64,000 nucleotides of DNA from Palsa-504 sp963847965 (GTDB lineage Bacteria; Actinomycetota; Actinomycetes; Streptosporangiales; Streptosporangiaceae), in NCBI GenBank assembly GCA_963847965.1, contig CAWKCG010000041.1:58421-122420 (forward strand). Direction: 5' to 3'. A program made the translations under genes and the position numbers. Below, in pieces: positions 44,178-52,958 of this stretch; positions within the stretch are counted from its first letter, which is position 1; each line of letters starts with the position of its first letter. Below the pieces are notes generated by a model, which saw only the letters and a program-made list of their open reading frames with translations, was not told the origin of the DNA and searched no databases.

Positions 44178-45071
44178 TCAGGGCGCAATGGTCGGGACGG
44201 TGGTGTAGATCTGCAGGTACTCGGCCTGCAGGTGCGCCAGCGTGCCGTTGGAGGTCAGCGTGGCCAGCGCCTTGTTGACGCAGCCGACCAGCGGGTTGCC
44301 CTTGGCGAACAGCAGGCCGTAGTGCTCGCCGGTGGACGGGAACTGCGCCACCATGATCGTCCCGGGGATCTCCGAGGAGGAGATGTACTGCGCGGTCGGC
44401 GTGTCGGTGACGAAGGCGGCGATCTGCTTGTCCTGCAGGGCTTCCTTCACGTCGTTCAGGGTCTCGTAGATCCTCGGCGTCTGGGTCGGCTGGATATCGC
44501 TGTTGATGAAGGCCAGGCTGGTGGTGCCGATCTGGTCGCCGTAGACGTAGGTCTTCAGCTCCGCCGGGGTGTGCTTGGTGACGATCGGGCTGGTCTTGTA
44601 CGCGACCAGCGCCTGCTGGACCGCGTAGTAGCTGTTGGAGAAGGTCACGACCTGGGCCCGCTGCGGGGTGTAGGAGATCTCGTTGATGTCGAAGTCGAAC
44701 TTCTTCGGCCCCGGCGCGTAGGAGTCGTTGAACGGCTCGTAGGCCCACTTGACCTGCGACCTGGAGAACCCGAGCTGAGCCGCCACCGCGTAGGCCACGG
44801 CGCTCTCGTAGCCCTTGCCGTTGCTGGGCTGGTTGTTCTCGAACCACGGCGGGTAGGCAGGCTGGTCAGTGGCCACGGTGAGCTGCCCCTTGGTGTACAA
44901 CTCGCCCTGGATGGCGGAGTTCGAGCACGCCGCGGCGCTCGCGGTGGTGGTGCCGGTGCCGGTGGCGGCGCTGCTCGTGCTGCTGCTGGTGCTGCTGGCG
45001 CAGGCCGACAGCCCGGCCCCGAACGTCAGCGCGGTGATGACGGCTACGGCCGCCGTGGTGATCTGTCGCAT
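44178..45071 (-). CDS. Polar amino-acid ABC transporter substrate-binding lipoprotein
   Basis: A 297-residue SBP type 3 (solute-binding family 3) protein. Signal peptide MRQITTAAVAVITALTF with lipobox LSAC; a Ser/Thr-rich spacer; then TVATDQPAYPPWFENN and GYESAVAYAVAAQLGF, YNDSYAPG-like EPFNDSYAPGPKKFDFDINEISYTPQRA, typical of amino-acid binding proteins. It leads the operon (binding protein, permease, ATPase). Ligand not deducible. Confidence 0.9.
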   Translation of the reverse strand: MRQITTAAVAVITALTFGAGLSACASSTSSSTSSAATGTGTTTASAAACSNSAIQGELYTKGQLTVATDQPAYPPWFENNQPSNGKGYESAVAYAVAAQLGFSRSQVKWAYEPFNDSYAPGPKKFDFDINEISYTPQRAQVVTFSNSYYAVQQALVAYKTSPIVTKHTPAELKTYVYGDQIGTTSLAFINSDIQPTQTPRIYETLNDVKEALQDKQIAAFVTDTPTAQYISSSEIPGTIMVAQFPSTGEHYGLLFAKGNPLVGCVNKALATLTSNGTLAHLQAEYLQIYTTVPTIAP

Positions 45072-45200
45072 CCGGGTACTCCTCAGTAAGGCCAGGCCAG
45101 CTTACTCCCGCAGGCCCCCGGGCCGAACTGATCCAGGAAGCCCCCGGCCGGCCGGCGATCGCACCCGGAAAACGCCGAACGGACCCTAAGATCACCACGG

Positions 45201-46289
45201 TCAGGGCCTGCCGCCGGGATTCCGGAGGCGTTCCAGGGTCTCGGCCGCGATGTCCGCCGTGGCCACCGGGTAGGACGACGCGTCCTCCGGGTGCTGAGCC
45301 GCCCAGGCCGGGTCGAGGAGCGTGCTGTCGACCCGGATCGGGACGCCGGCGGCCAGGGCCAGGGTCACGGCGTCGCTGGGGCGCGAGTCGACCTCTCGGG
45401 GCCCGTCGGGTCCCCGGACGATCACCGATGCGTAGTACACCACGTCTTTAAGGCTGGTGATCCTGACTTCTTCGATGCGGGAGCCGGCGGCCTCGACCAG
45501 GCTCATGGCGAGCTTGTAGGTGAACGGGCGCGGGGTTTCCGCCGATTCCAGGGTCAGGGCCAGCGCCGCTGCCTCCGCCGGCCCGATCCACATCGGCAGC
45601 CGGCGCGCGCCGCCGCGCTCGTGCAGGATCATGACGTGCTTGCTCTGCCACGGGTTCTCGCCCTGGCTCCGGCGGATCTCCGCGACCGTGGCGTCGATCC
45701 ATTCTGCGGTGTCGGTGGTGGTCATGGTCGTTACCTCCGGGACTTCCGTGATCTGCGCGAGCTTGGGGGCCAGCGCGGCCCTGGCCTGGTGGAGCCGGGC
45801 CTTGACGGCCCCCACCGAGATGCGAAGGTCAGCCGCGACCTCGCGGTGGCTCAGGCCTTGCAGGTAGAAGAGCATGATGGCCTGCCGCTGCCCGTTGGGC
45901 AGGGCCGCGACGGCGCAGCGGACGCGCGCGGCGAGGTCGGCGGCCTCGGCGGCCTCCTCCGGGCCGGGGTGCTCGGACGCCCGGTCGAGCAGGCCGGGCG
46001 TCTCCGACCGGAGCTGGCGGAGCCAGCGCCGCGATACGTTGAGCGCGATCCCGCAGAACCAGGCGCCGAACCGGTCCGGGGTCCGCAGGCGCTCCAGGTC
46101 GGTCATGGCGGCGATCGCCGCCTCCTGGGCGGCATCGCAGGCCAGGTCCGACGAGCCGAGAACCCGCGCCGTCAGGAATACCGCGGTGTCCCAGTGGCGC
46201 CGCAGCAGCTCAGCGAGCGACTCCCTGTCTCCCGCGAGCGCCTCGCGCACCAGGTCCGCGTCCGGCTTACCCGGCTCGGAGCATCCCAC
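45201..46289 (-). CDS. ECF sigma factor - bifunctional nuclease (BFN, DUF151) fusion
   Basis: A 362-residue fusion. Residues 1-185 are an ECF sigma factor: region 2 (LRRHWDTAVFLTARVLGSSDLACDAAQEAAIAAM; FGAWFCGIALNVSRRWLRQL) and region 4 (LPNGQRQAIMLFYLQGLSHREVAADLRISVGAVKARLHQARAAL). Residues 190-350 are a BFN/DUF151 domain (HVMILHERGGARRLPMWIGPAEAAALALTLE ... RPFTYKLAMSLVEAAGSRIEEVRI ... EVDSRPSDAVTLALAAGVPI). At the border a GGAGG lies eight bases before an in-frame ATG (45725), the start of a free BFN protein (174 residues). It stands 129 bases upstream of the amino-acid transporter operon. Confidence 0.85.
   Translation of the reverse strand: MGCSEPGKPDADLVREALAGDRESLAELLRRHWDTAVFLTARVLGSSDLACDAAQEAAIAAMTDLERLRTPDRFGAWFCGIALNVSRRWLRQLRSETPGLLDRASEHPGPEEAAEAADLAARVRCAVAALPNGQRQAIMLFYLQGLSHREVAADLRISVGAVKARLHQARAALAPKLAQITEVPEVTTMTTTDTAEWIDATVAEIRRSQGENPWQSKHVMILHERGGARRLPMWIGPAEAAALALTLESAETPRPFTYKLAMSLVEAAGSRIEEVRITSLKDVVYYASVIVRGPDGPREVDSRPSDAVTLALAAGVPIRVDSTLLDPAWAAQHPEDASSYPVATADIAAETLERLRNPGGRP
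45731..45738 (-). promoter_or_regulatory. Internal ribosome-binding site in the sigma-BFN fusion
   Basis: CGGAGG on the minus strand about eight bases before the in-frame ATG at 45723-45725 (MTTTDTAEW). It would allow the BFN domain to be made separately and suggests that the fusion arose by loss of a stop codon between two adjacent genes. Confidence 0.6.
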
Positions 46290-46413
46290 GCCTCATAGTG
46301 CCAGCAGCGCCCCCCAGGGTTAGCTGAAGCCCCCGTCCCGCCCCCGATCACGCCCGGTGCGCCCCACCCGCCGCAGATCCCGAAGCCCTTGTCTGCGGCC
46401 CTCCGAAAGTCTA

Positions 46414-46429
46414 GACTGAACGTTCAGTC
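46414..46429. promoter_or_regulatory. 16-bp perfect palindrome before the aminotransferase operon
   Basis: GACTGAACGTTCAGTC (46414-46429) is perfectly symmetric and resembles operators of TetR-family repressors. It lies 14 bases before the preferred aminotransferase start, on the likely promoter/leader. No cognate repressor gene is adjacent; the regulator must act from elsewhere. Confidence 0.65.
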
Positions 46430-46442
46430 AATCATTGGAGAG

Positions 46443-47847
46443 ATGGTGGCCGTCCAGTACAGGGCAGAGCGCGCGCCGTCCGGCCGCGCGCTCAGCCAAG
46501 CCAAGCTCGCCCGGATCATCGCAGAACAAGAGGAGATCTTCGTCCGCCGCCAGCCGCAATCGGCGCGGCTCGCCGCGGACGCGAAGGGACGCCTGGCCGG
46601 CGGGGTCACCTCGAGCTGGCAGATCACCGTGCCCCAGCCGGTCTGGCTGAGTCACGGCCTCGGCTCGAAGGTCTACGACGTCGACGGCAACGAATACGTC
46701 GACCTGCACGGCGGGTACGGCGCGATGCTGGCCGGGCACGCGCACCCGGCCATCGCCGAGGCGGTCCGGGCCCAGGTGGGCCGGGGCACGCACTTCGCCC
46801 AGCCGACCCCCGACTCCCTCGCCGTCGCCGAGGAACTCGCCCGCCGGTGGGGCCTGCCGAGCTGGCGGTTCGGCAACTCGGGCACCGAGGCCACGATGGA
46901 CGCCGTCCACCTGATGCGCTCGATCACCGGCCGCGACCTGATCATCAAGATCGAGGGCTGCTACCACGGCCACCACAACTCGGTCCAGGTGTCCGTCATG
47001 CCCGGCCGGGAAGCGGTCGGCCCGCGGCAGCGGCCGAACAGCGTCCCCTCCTCCACCGGCATCCCCCGGGCCATCACCGACCTGACCCTGGTGGCCAACT
47101 TCAACGACCTGGACGGCGTGGCCCGGCTCCTGGACGAGCACCCGGCCGAGGTCGCCGGGATGATCATCGAGCCGATCATGATGAACGCCGGGATCATCCC
47201 GCCCCGGCCCGGCTATCTGGCCGGCCTGGCGGACCTGCTGCACTCCCGCGGCGTGCTGCTGACCTTCGACGAGGTGAAGACCGGGCTGACGGTCGGCCCC
47301 GGCGGCGTTACCCGGCTCAGCGGCGTGCAGCCCGACCTGGTTCTGCCTGGCCAAGTCGCTGGGCGGCGGGGTGGCGGTCGCCGCCATCGGCGGCACGGAA
47401 CCCGTCATGGACCACATCGCCAGCGGCGGGTACGAGCAGGTCGGCACGTTCAACGGGAACCCGCTGGCCATGGCGGCCGCCCGGGCCATGCTGACCGAGG
47501 TGGCCACGCCCGAGGCCTACCGGCGGATCGAACGCCTCCGCGCCCGCGCCGCCGACGGCATCGAGCAGGCCATCAAGGACAACGGCCTGACCGCGCACGT
47601 GGTCACCGCGGGCGCCAAGGGCTGCGTGGTGTTCGCCGCCGAGCCGGTCCGCGACTACCGCAGCTTCCTCGCCGCCGACGACAGGTACAGCCACGCCCAC
47701 TGGCTGTATCAGCACAATGGTGGCGTCTTCCTGCCCCCCTGGGGCAAGATCGAACAGTGGCTGATATCGGTCCAGCACGACGAGGCGGACATCGACCGGC
47801 TGGTCGAGAACTTCGGCGTGTTCGCCAGGGAGGTCGGGGAGGGCTGA
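46443..47847 (+). CDS. Class III aminotransferase (glutamate-1-semialdehyde aminomutase-like), frame change inside
   Basis: A PLP-dependent transaminase of class III. The N-terminal region has LARIIAEQEEIFVRRQPQS; the core shows DVDGNEYVDLHGGYGAMLAGHAHP, GNSGTEATMDAVHL (cofactor-phosphate loop), EGCYHGHHNS and LLTFDEVKTGL (the conserved D). The frame changes near 47344, one base (an extra T in CTGGTTCTG) before AKSLGGGVAVAA, which contains the PLP lysine; the rest, GTFNGNPLAMAAARA, is in the next frame to 47847. As drawn, the gene would be inactive; corrected it would be about 470 residues. Its start is ATG 46443 (or GTG 46446, with GGAG five bases before it). It leads the polyamine-type transporter operon. 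Confidence 0.75.
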
Positions 47848-47850
47848 GGC

Positions 47851-49110
47851 ATGGCGCACCCGCGAGAAGGTTGGCAGGGCCACGGGGTCCCGAGAAAACT
47901 GACCCGGAGGTCGTTCCTGGGCCGAAGCGCGGGTGCGGCCCTGGCCGCGATGGGAGGCGCCTCGCTGCTTGACGCCTGCGCGTCCGGCCTGACCGGCGGG
48001 GGCAGCTTGCCGCTGCCCCGGCCGACCCACCCGGTGCGATGGCCGCTCTTCTCGGACAACACCCCCATCGCCTCGAATCTGGCCCCGGAACGAGGCGCCA
48101 CGCTGCAGGTCTATAACTGGGTCGCCTACGTCAACCAGGCCTGCGTGAACAACTTCGCCAAGAAGTACAAGTGCAAGGTGCAGGTCACCACGTTCAACAC
48201 CATGGACGAGGCGATTGCGAAGCTGCGCAGCGGGCTGTCCTTCGACGTCCTGATGGGCGCCACCGTCGACATCCTCGGCCAGCTCATCGAGTCCAAGCTG
48301 GTCAAGCCGCTCAACCACTCCTATATCCCGAACATCACCCAGGCCTGGCCCGACTTCACCAACCCGTTCTACGACCAGGGCTGGCAGTACACCGTGCCGT
48401 ACACGATCTACACGACGGGCATGTCCTGGCGTAAGGACCTCGTGCACGAGAACCCGTACACGATGAGCAACCCGTGGGCCATGCCGTGGCAGCCCAAGTA
48501 CAAGGGCAAGGTCGCCATCCTGGACGACTACCGGGAGGGCATCAGCCTCGGCCTGATGAAGAACGGTATCTACAACCTCAACACGACCGACTACCGCCAG
48601 ATCAACGCGTCGCGGGCGGCGCTGGAGGACCTGTCCCGCCTGGTGAACGTGCGCATCGACAACAACGACTACACCGAAGTCCCTGATGGCGACACCTGGA
48701 TCCACCACGCCTGGTCCGGCGACATGGCGTCCGCGGCGTCCTACATGCCGAAGGGCGTGAACGTCAACGTGGTCGGCTACTGGTTCCCCGCGGACGGCAG
48801 GGGCCCCGTCGCGAACGACACCAACGTGGTGCTGAGCACGGCCACCAACCCGGTGCTCGCCCACCTGTACCTGAACTACTTCCTCGACCTGCCCAACGTG
48901 ATCGAGAACATCAGCTTCAACGGGTATATGCAGCCGCTGACCGGCGTGACGCCGCAGGTCCTGGTCAAGGAGCAGATCCTGCCGCCGTCCCTGCTGTCCA
49001 CCATCGTGCTGCCGTCCTACTTCCGCCGCGGCGTGTCCGAACTGCAGCTTCCCGTCGACGTCGACGCGCTGTGGCAGCAGGCCTGGCTCGTCGTGAGCAA
49101 CGGCATCTGA
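47851..49110 (+). CDS. Polyamine-type ABC transporter substrate-binding protein (Tat lipoprotein)
   Basis: About 419 residues of the PotD/PotF (SBP type 1 spermidine/putrescine) family. A Tat signal RRSFLGRSAGAAL is followed by a lipobox LLDAC; the mature part has TLQVYNWVAYVN, the PotD-type VTTFNTMDEAIAKLRSG, FDVLMGAT and GDTWIHHAWSGDMASA. GTG/ATG start 47851 only three bases after the aminotransferase end suggests translational coupling. The amines bound could be putrescine, spermidine or another diamine. Confidence 0.85.
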   Translation: MAHPREGWQGHGVPRKLTRRSFLGRSAGAALAAMGGASLLDACASGLTGGGSLPLPRPTHPVRWPLFSDNTPIASNLAPERGATLQVYNWVAYVNQACVNNFAKKYKCKVQVTTFNTMDEAIAKLRSGLSFDVLMGATVDILGQLIESKLVKPLNHSYIPNITQAWPDFTNPFYDQGWQYTVPYTIYTTGMSWRKDLVHENPYTMSNPWAMPWQPKYKGKVAILDDYREGISLGLMKNGIYNLNTTDYRQINASRAALEDLSRLVNVRIDNNDYTEVPDGDTWIHHAWSGDMASAASYMPKGVNVNVVGYWFPADGRGPVANDTNVVLSTATNPVLAHLYLNYFLDLPNVIENISFNGYMQPLTGVTPQVLVKEQILPPSLLSTIVLPSYFRRGVSELQLPVDVDALWQQAWLVVSNGI

Positions 49111-49127
49111 CCGGGAGGCCGCCTACC

Positions 49128-50021
49128 ATGAAACGCCAGAAGAAGAACGCGTTCTTTATCGCCCTCGCCGCGCCGGGGATGATCTGGCTGGCGGTGCTGT
49201 TCATCGTGCCGTTCTACGCGGTGCTCGCGATCGCGATGGGCAAGCTGGACCAGTTGTTCGAGTCGCCGGTGGCGGTGTGGAACCCGCTGCAGTGGAGCTC
49301 GGAGAACGTCATCGACGTCTGGCACGACCTGTTCGGCAGCGCCTCGTTCGCCGGCCCGATCGTGGTGAGGACGATCGTGTACGTGGCCATCGCCAGCGCG
49401 CTCTGCCTGGCCATCGGCTACCCGGCCGCGTACTTCGTGGCCCGCTTCGCCGGCCGCAGGAAGGCGCTGTTCCTGGTCCTGCTCATCGCGCCGTTCTGGA
49501 TCAGCTACATGATGCGCATGCTGGCCTGGGTCGACCTGCTGGAGACGGGCGGCTACGTGAATAAGGCGCTCGGCTGGTTCGGCATCTCGCCGGTCAACTG
49601 GCTGGGCGGCAAGCCGGCCACGGTGGTCCTCGGCCTGGTCTACGGCTACATCCCGTACCTGATCCTGGTCCTGTACGCGGGCCTGGACCGGATCGACCCC
49701 GCCCTGATCGAGGCGGGCCGTGACCTAGGCCTCGGCCGGGCCCGCACGTTCGTCAGGGTCACGCTCCCGATGTCACGGCAGCCGATCCTCACCGGGCTGC
49801 TGGTCACCGTCCTGCCGATGCTCGGCGACTACTTCACCAACCAGCTGCTGTCCGGTGCGGCCTCGACGTCCATGATCGGCAACCTGATCGAGGGCCAGCT
49901 CGGCACGCCCGGGATCGAGGGGCAGGGCGCGGTGCTGTCGCTGATGCTCCTGCTGGTCTTGCTCATCCCGATGATCTACTACGTCGTCGCGACGAACCGG
50001 ACCTCCCAGGTGGCGTCATGA
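49128..50021 (+). CDS. Polyamine-type ABC transporter permease (PotB-like)
   Basis: A 297-residue permease with six hydrophobic segments and an EAA loop ALIEAGRDLGLGRARTFVRVTLPMSRQPI. ATG 49128 is preceded by GGGAGG (CGGGAGGCCGCC). It overlaps the second permease by four bases (ATGA). It pairs with PotC-like as the membrane channel of the importer. Confidence 0.9.
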   Translation: MKRQKKNAFFIALAAPGMIWLAVLFIVPFYAVLAIAMGKLDQLFESPVAVWNPLQWSSENVIDVWHDLFGSASFAGPIVVRTIVYVAIASALCLAIGYPAAYFVARFAGRRKALFLVLLIAPFWISYMMRMLAWVDLLETGGYVNKALGWFGISPVNWLGGKPATVVLGLVYGYIPYLILVLYAGLDRIDPALIEAGRDLGLGRARTFVRVTLPMSRQPILTGLLVTVLPMLGDYFTNQLLSGAASTSMIGNLIEGQLGTPGIEGQGAVLSLMLLLVLLIPMIYYVVATNRTSQVAS

Positions 50022-50980
50022 CCGCCCCGGCCATTCCCGCCGAAACCCCGGCCGCCGAGCCCATCGCCGCGGCTCCCGTCCAGGCCCGCCGGCGGATGTT
50101 CCGCCGCAACCCGTGGGGACATGCGTGGTTCCTCGAGGGTTTCACCTGGCTGTACCTGATCTGGTCGCTGGTGCCGATCGCACTCGCGGTGCTGTTCTCG
50201 TTCAACAAGGGCAAGTCGCAGGCCACCTTGCAGGGGCTCTCCTTGCGCTGGTACTACAAGGACCCGGTCAACTCGGTCTGGCACGACCCGGCGCTGCACG
50301 CGGCGGTCTTCCAGACGGTGCGGCTGTCCGTGCTGACCACGGTCATCGCGGTGCCGCTCGGGGTGTCGTTCGCGCTCGGCATCAACCGCTGGCGCGGGTA
50401 CACCTCCTCGACGTTCAACTTCGTGATGATCCTGTCCTTCGTCATCCCCGAGCTGATCTTCGGCGTGGCGATGTTCTTCGTGTTCACGGTGCTGTTCACC
50501 ACCGTGCGCCTGGGCACGGTGGCCGAGGTCGCGGGCCTGGTCACCTGGAACGTGAGCTGGCCCGCGATCATCGTCCAGGCCCGGCTGGTCACGCTCGGCC
50601 GCCAGTACGAGGAGGCCGGCGCCGACCTGGGCGCCAACCAGTTCCAGGTCATGCGGCGCGTCATGCTCCCGCTGCTCGGCCCGGCCATCTTCGCCAGCGC
50701 GGTGCTGGTCTTCTCCGGCGTGATCGACAACTTCGTCATCGTCGACCTGCTGTCCTCCAACGCCACCAACACCCCGATGTCGGTGATCATCTACTCCACC
50801 CAACATGGCGGCAATGGGGGCCCCGCGCTGAACGCGCTCGGCACGATCAGCCTGGTCATGTCATTCATCATCGCGATCCTCGGCTACTTCGGTTACCGCT
50901 GGCTCACCCACGGCGAGCGCAGCAGCAGCCGCCTCGACGCCCTCGCCACGATCGCAGGCAGCGATAAATTTGAGCCGTAA
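50018..50980 (+). CDS. Polyamine-type ABC transporter permease (PotC-like)
   Basis: A 320-residue permease, with a longer N-terminal cytoplasmic tail (about 45 residues, IPAETPAAEPIAA...). Six helices and an EAA loop YEEAGADLGANQFQVMRRVMLPLLG. Start ATG 50018 overlaps the PotB stop. The operon ends here: no ATPase gene follows, so the transporter must use an ATP-binding subunit made elsewhere (the iron or amino-acid ATPases in this window are other families). Confidence 0.9.
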   Translation: MTAPAIPAETPAAEPIAAAPVQARRRMFRRNPWGHAWFLEGFTWLYLIWSLVPIALAVLFSFNKGKSQATLQGLSLRWYYKDPVNSVWHDPALHAAVFQTVRLSVLTTVIAVPLGVSFALGINRWRGYTSSTFNFVMILSFVIPELIFGVAMFFVFTVLFTTVRLGTVAEVAGLVTWNVSWPAIIVQARLVTLGRQYEEAGADLGANQFQVMRRVMLPLLGPAIFASAVLVFSGVIDNFVIVDLLSSNATNTPMSVIIYSTQHGGNGGPALNALGTISLVMSFIIAILGYFGYRWLTHGERSSSRLDALATIAGSDKFEP

Positions 50981-51031
50981 ACCCGCCCGCCCCGCCGATG
51001 AGTCGCCTGCCGGCCGCGCGTCATAAGGACC

Positions 51032-51526
51032 ATGACCGAAGAAACCTGCCCACCTGTATCGGTATCAAGGCAGATCGGCGCACCGGCCGAGAAGCTGTTC
51101 GCCATCCTGGCCCGCCCGGCCAACCACCCGCTCATCGACGGATCGGGAATGCTCAGGGAAGCGACGTCGGATGCGGTCCTGACCGGCGTCGGCGACGTCT
51201 TCACAATGACCATGCACAACGACGAGATGGGCGACTACGAGATGGCTAACTACGTCGTCCAGTACGAGCCCAACCGCCAGATCGGGTGGGAGCCGGAATT
51301 GAAGGCGGCCACCCGTGCCGAGGACCAGGAGGGCATCGGCGAGCGGGCCGAGCACCTCTGGGCCTTCAACCTGGTCCCCGTCGATGCGGGCTCCACCCTG
51401 GTCACGGAGACCTTCGACTGCTCCCGCTCGCCCGAATGGCTGCGCAAGGTCCTGCGGGGCGGCGAGCGCTGGCGTGACAGCATGACCCTCACCCTGGAGA
51501 AGCTGGACGCTCTCAGCCACGATTAG
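51032..51526 (+). CDS. SRPBCC (polyketide cyclase/START-like) family protein
   Basis: A 164-residue single-domain protein with the helix-grip fold: VSVSRQIGAPAEKLFAILARPANHPLIDGSGMLREA at the N-terminus and the final LRKVLRGGERWRDSMTLTLEKLDALS. These bind hydrophobic ligands or act as cyclases. ATG 51032 lies 51 bases after the permease gene and may be read through with it. No specific motif for a known subfamily. Confidence 0.85.
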   Translation: MTEETCPPVSVSRQIGAPAEKLFAILARPANHPLIDGSGMLREATSDAVLTGVGDVFTMTMHNDEMGDYEMANYVVQYEPNRQIGWEPELKAATRAEDQEGIGERAEHLWAFNLVPVDAGSTLVTETFDCSRSPEWLRKVLRGGERWRDSMTLTLEKLDALSHD

Positions 51527-51622
51527 CCCCCGTGACGCGCATCACATCTCCTGCCTGTCCCACGATGCCGCGCCGGTCCGTCACTCAGGTGGAACCCACA
51601 CGAGAACGGTAAGGGGATCATC

Positions 51623-51690
51623 ATGGAAGCGCGTCTCAACGTCATCGGCAACCCGGCCGTAACCGGACAGCTTGCGCTACGCTACGCCAC
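51623..51690 (+). pseudogene. Stub of a carboxymuconolactone-decarboxylase-like (AhpD) gene
   Basis: ATG 51623, 10 bases after AAGGGG, opens MEARLNVIGNPAV, the start typical of CMD/AhpD-like proteins; after about 15 codons similarity stops and an AT-rich sequence without family likeness follows. It looks like the 5' end of a lost gene, with its ribosome site kept. The identification rests on about 14 residues, so it is tentative. Confidence 0.4.
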
Positions 51691-51863
51691 GGTCTCTCTC
51701 CGTAGAGGTCAACGCCGCGTAGTCAAATCTTTCGATCGTGTAATTCCGGCCCGGCGATACGTGCATGTGGTGCAGCCTGGTGCCTTAATAGCACTCATGG
51801 TGTGGCGTTGCCTCACCAGAGTGACAGCTGAGCGCGTTCGCCGCGCCCGACCGAAGGCGAGAT
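51691..51863. other. Low-GC stretch without a recognised gene
   Basis: A clearly lower-GC stretch in an otherwise very GC-rich window, between the gene stub and the anchored protein gene. A frame crosses it from ATG 51623 to 51892 but has no recognisable family. Contains short inverted repeats (for example CTCT...AGAG near 51700) but no structure I can name. It might be an inserted element or a leader of the next gene. Confidence 0.35.
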
Positions 51864-52838
51864 TTGTCCAGTACGACGTCCCGGCATCGTAAGCCGTCGC
51901 GGTCTTCACGCGCCCGCTCAGGCGAAGCTCGGCCGCAGCGATCGTCGGACACCCCCTCAGCCGAAGCTCAGCCACAGTGGTCCTCGCGTACCCCCTCAGT
52001 CGAAGCGCAGCCACAGCGGTCCTCACGTACTCCCCCAGGCGAAGCTCGGCCGCCGCGGTCCTCACCCACCAGCCCCGGCGCGGCTTTCCGGGCGCGGGAG
52101 CCGCGGTGGATGCGGGCCTGGCTGAAGGACAAGCCCGCCCTCATCGTGGGTGCCATCGTGGCGAGCCTGCTGGCCCTGGTCTCGGCGTGGCCGGCCGCGG
52201 CCCACTATTTGGAGCGGGCGGCGAACACGGCGTGGGCGAACGAGGCCGATGCGCTCGGCCTGCAGGTGGCAGCCTCGCTGGGCGCGCAGGCCAGGAACCA
52301 GCCCGAGATCGTCAGTTCCGGCCTCGCTGTCGCGCCCACCTACCTCAACCCGCTCCGTAACGTCGATGACCTTGTTCCCGAGCGCATCGACCAGGGCGTC
52401 GACTTCGCCGGGTCGGGCCCGGTCTACGCTCTCGGCAACGCGGTCATCACCAACGCGCAGGCGTACAACGGCGGGTGGGGCGGCGGGTGGATCACCTACC
52501 AGCTCACTGACGGGCCGGCGGAGGGGTTGGAGGTCTACGTGGCCGAAGACGTCACGCCGGACGTTCAGGTCGGCCAGCCGGTGACGGCCTACACCGTGAT
52601 CGGCACCATGTACAACGGAGGCGAGGGCATCGAGACCGGATGGGCGCAGTCAACCGGCGCGAACGCGGAGTCGCAGCTTCCCGTGGCCGGGGCCATCGCC
52701 GGGCTTGGCCCGTTCCCGACCTCGGTCGGACTTAACTTCGAGGAACTGCTCCAGTGGCTGGGAGTACCAGGCGCACCTAACCGCTACCAGACCCCCAGCG
52801 GGCTCCTTCCCGCGAACTACCCACAGATCTGGGGATAA
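51864..52838 (+). CDS. Membrane-anchored M23-like (catalytically degenerate) protein
   Basis: About 324 residues from TTG 51864 (start uncertain; ATG 52108 would give a form without the repeat tail). A cytoplasmic basic, Ser/Arg/Pro-rich N-terminus of 13-residue repeats, a transmembrane helix (ALIVGAIVASLLALVSAW), then an extracytoplasmic domain resembling M23 peptidases: IDQGVDFAGSGPVYALG, GWGGGWITYQL, and VQVGQPVTAYTVIGTMYNG. The metal ligands of M23 (H-x-D and H-x-H) are absent, with QGVDF in the place of HxGVDF, so it is probably a non-catalytic wall-binding or regulatory protein. Confidence 0.65.
   Translation: MSSTTSRHRKPSRSSRARSGEARPQRSSDTPSAEAQPQWSSRTPSVEAQPQRSSRTPPGEARPPRSSPTSPGAAFRAREPRWMRAWLKDKPALIVGAIVASLLALVSAWPAAAHYLERAANTAWANEADALGLQVAASLGAQARNQPEIVSSGLAVAPTYLNPLRNVDDLVPERIDQGVDFAGSGPVYALGNAVITNAQAYNGGWGGGWITYQLTDGPAEGLEVYVAEDVTPDVQVGQPVTAYTVIGTMYNGGEGIETGWAQSTGANAESQLPVAGAIAGLGPFPTSVGLNFEELLQWLGVPGAPNRYQTPSGLLPANYPQIWG
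51906..52061 (+). repeat. Four 39-bp in-frame repeats in the cytoplasmic tail
   Basis: Four 39-bp units encode the 13-residue pattern SRxxSxEAxPQRS (arginine, serine and proline-rich). They are imperfect, e.g. SDTPSAEAQPQWS and SRTPSVEAQPQRS, and precede the transmembrane helix of the M23-like protein. Confidence 0.8.
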
Positions 52839-52958
52839 GTTCAGGCCTGGCGGCTGGGCCTGCCCAGTGTGCCGCCGCCTCCCGGGGGCCCTTAACCCGA
52901 AGCGGGCACCGACCACGCAGTACACTCACGTGCGCTGCTGCCGGGCCAAGGAGGCATG

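Noticed and set aside
51691..51863. Cyclic-di-AMP (ydaO) or similar riboswitch before the M23-like gene
   Set aside because: The location would be typical, but the conserved segments of that riboswitch are not present.
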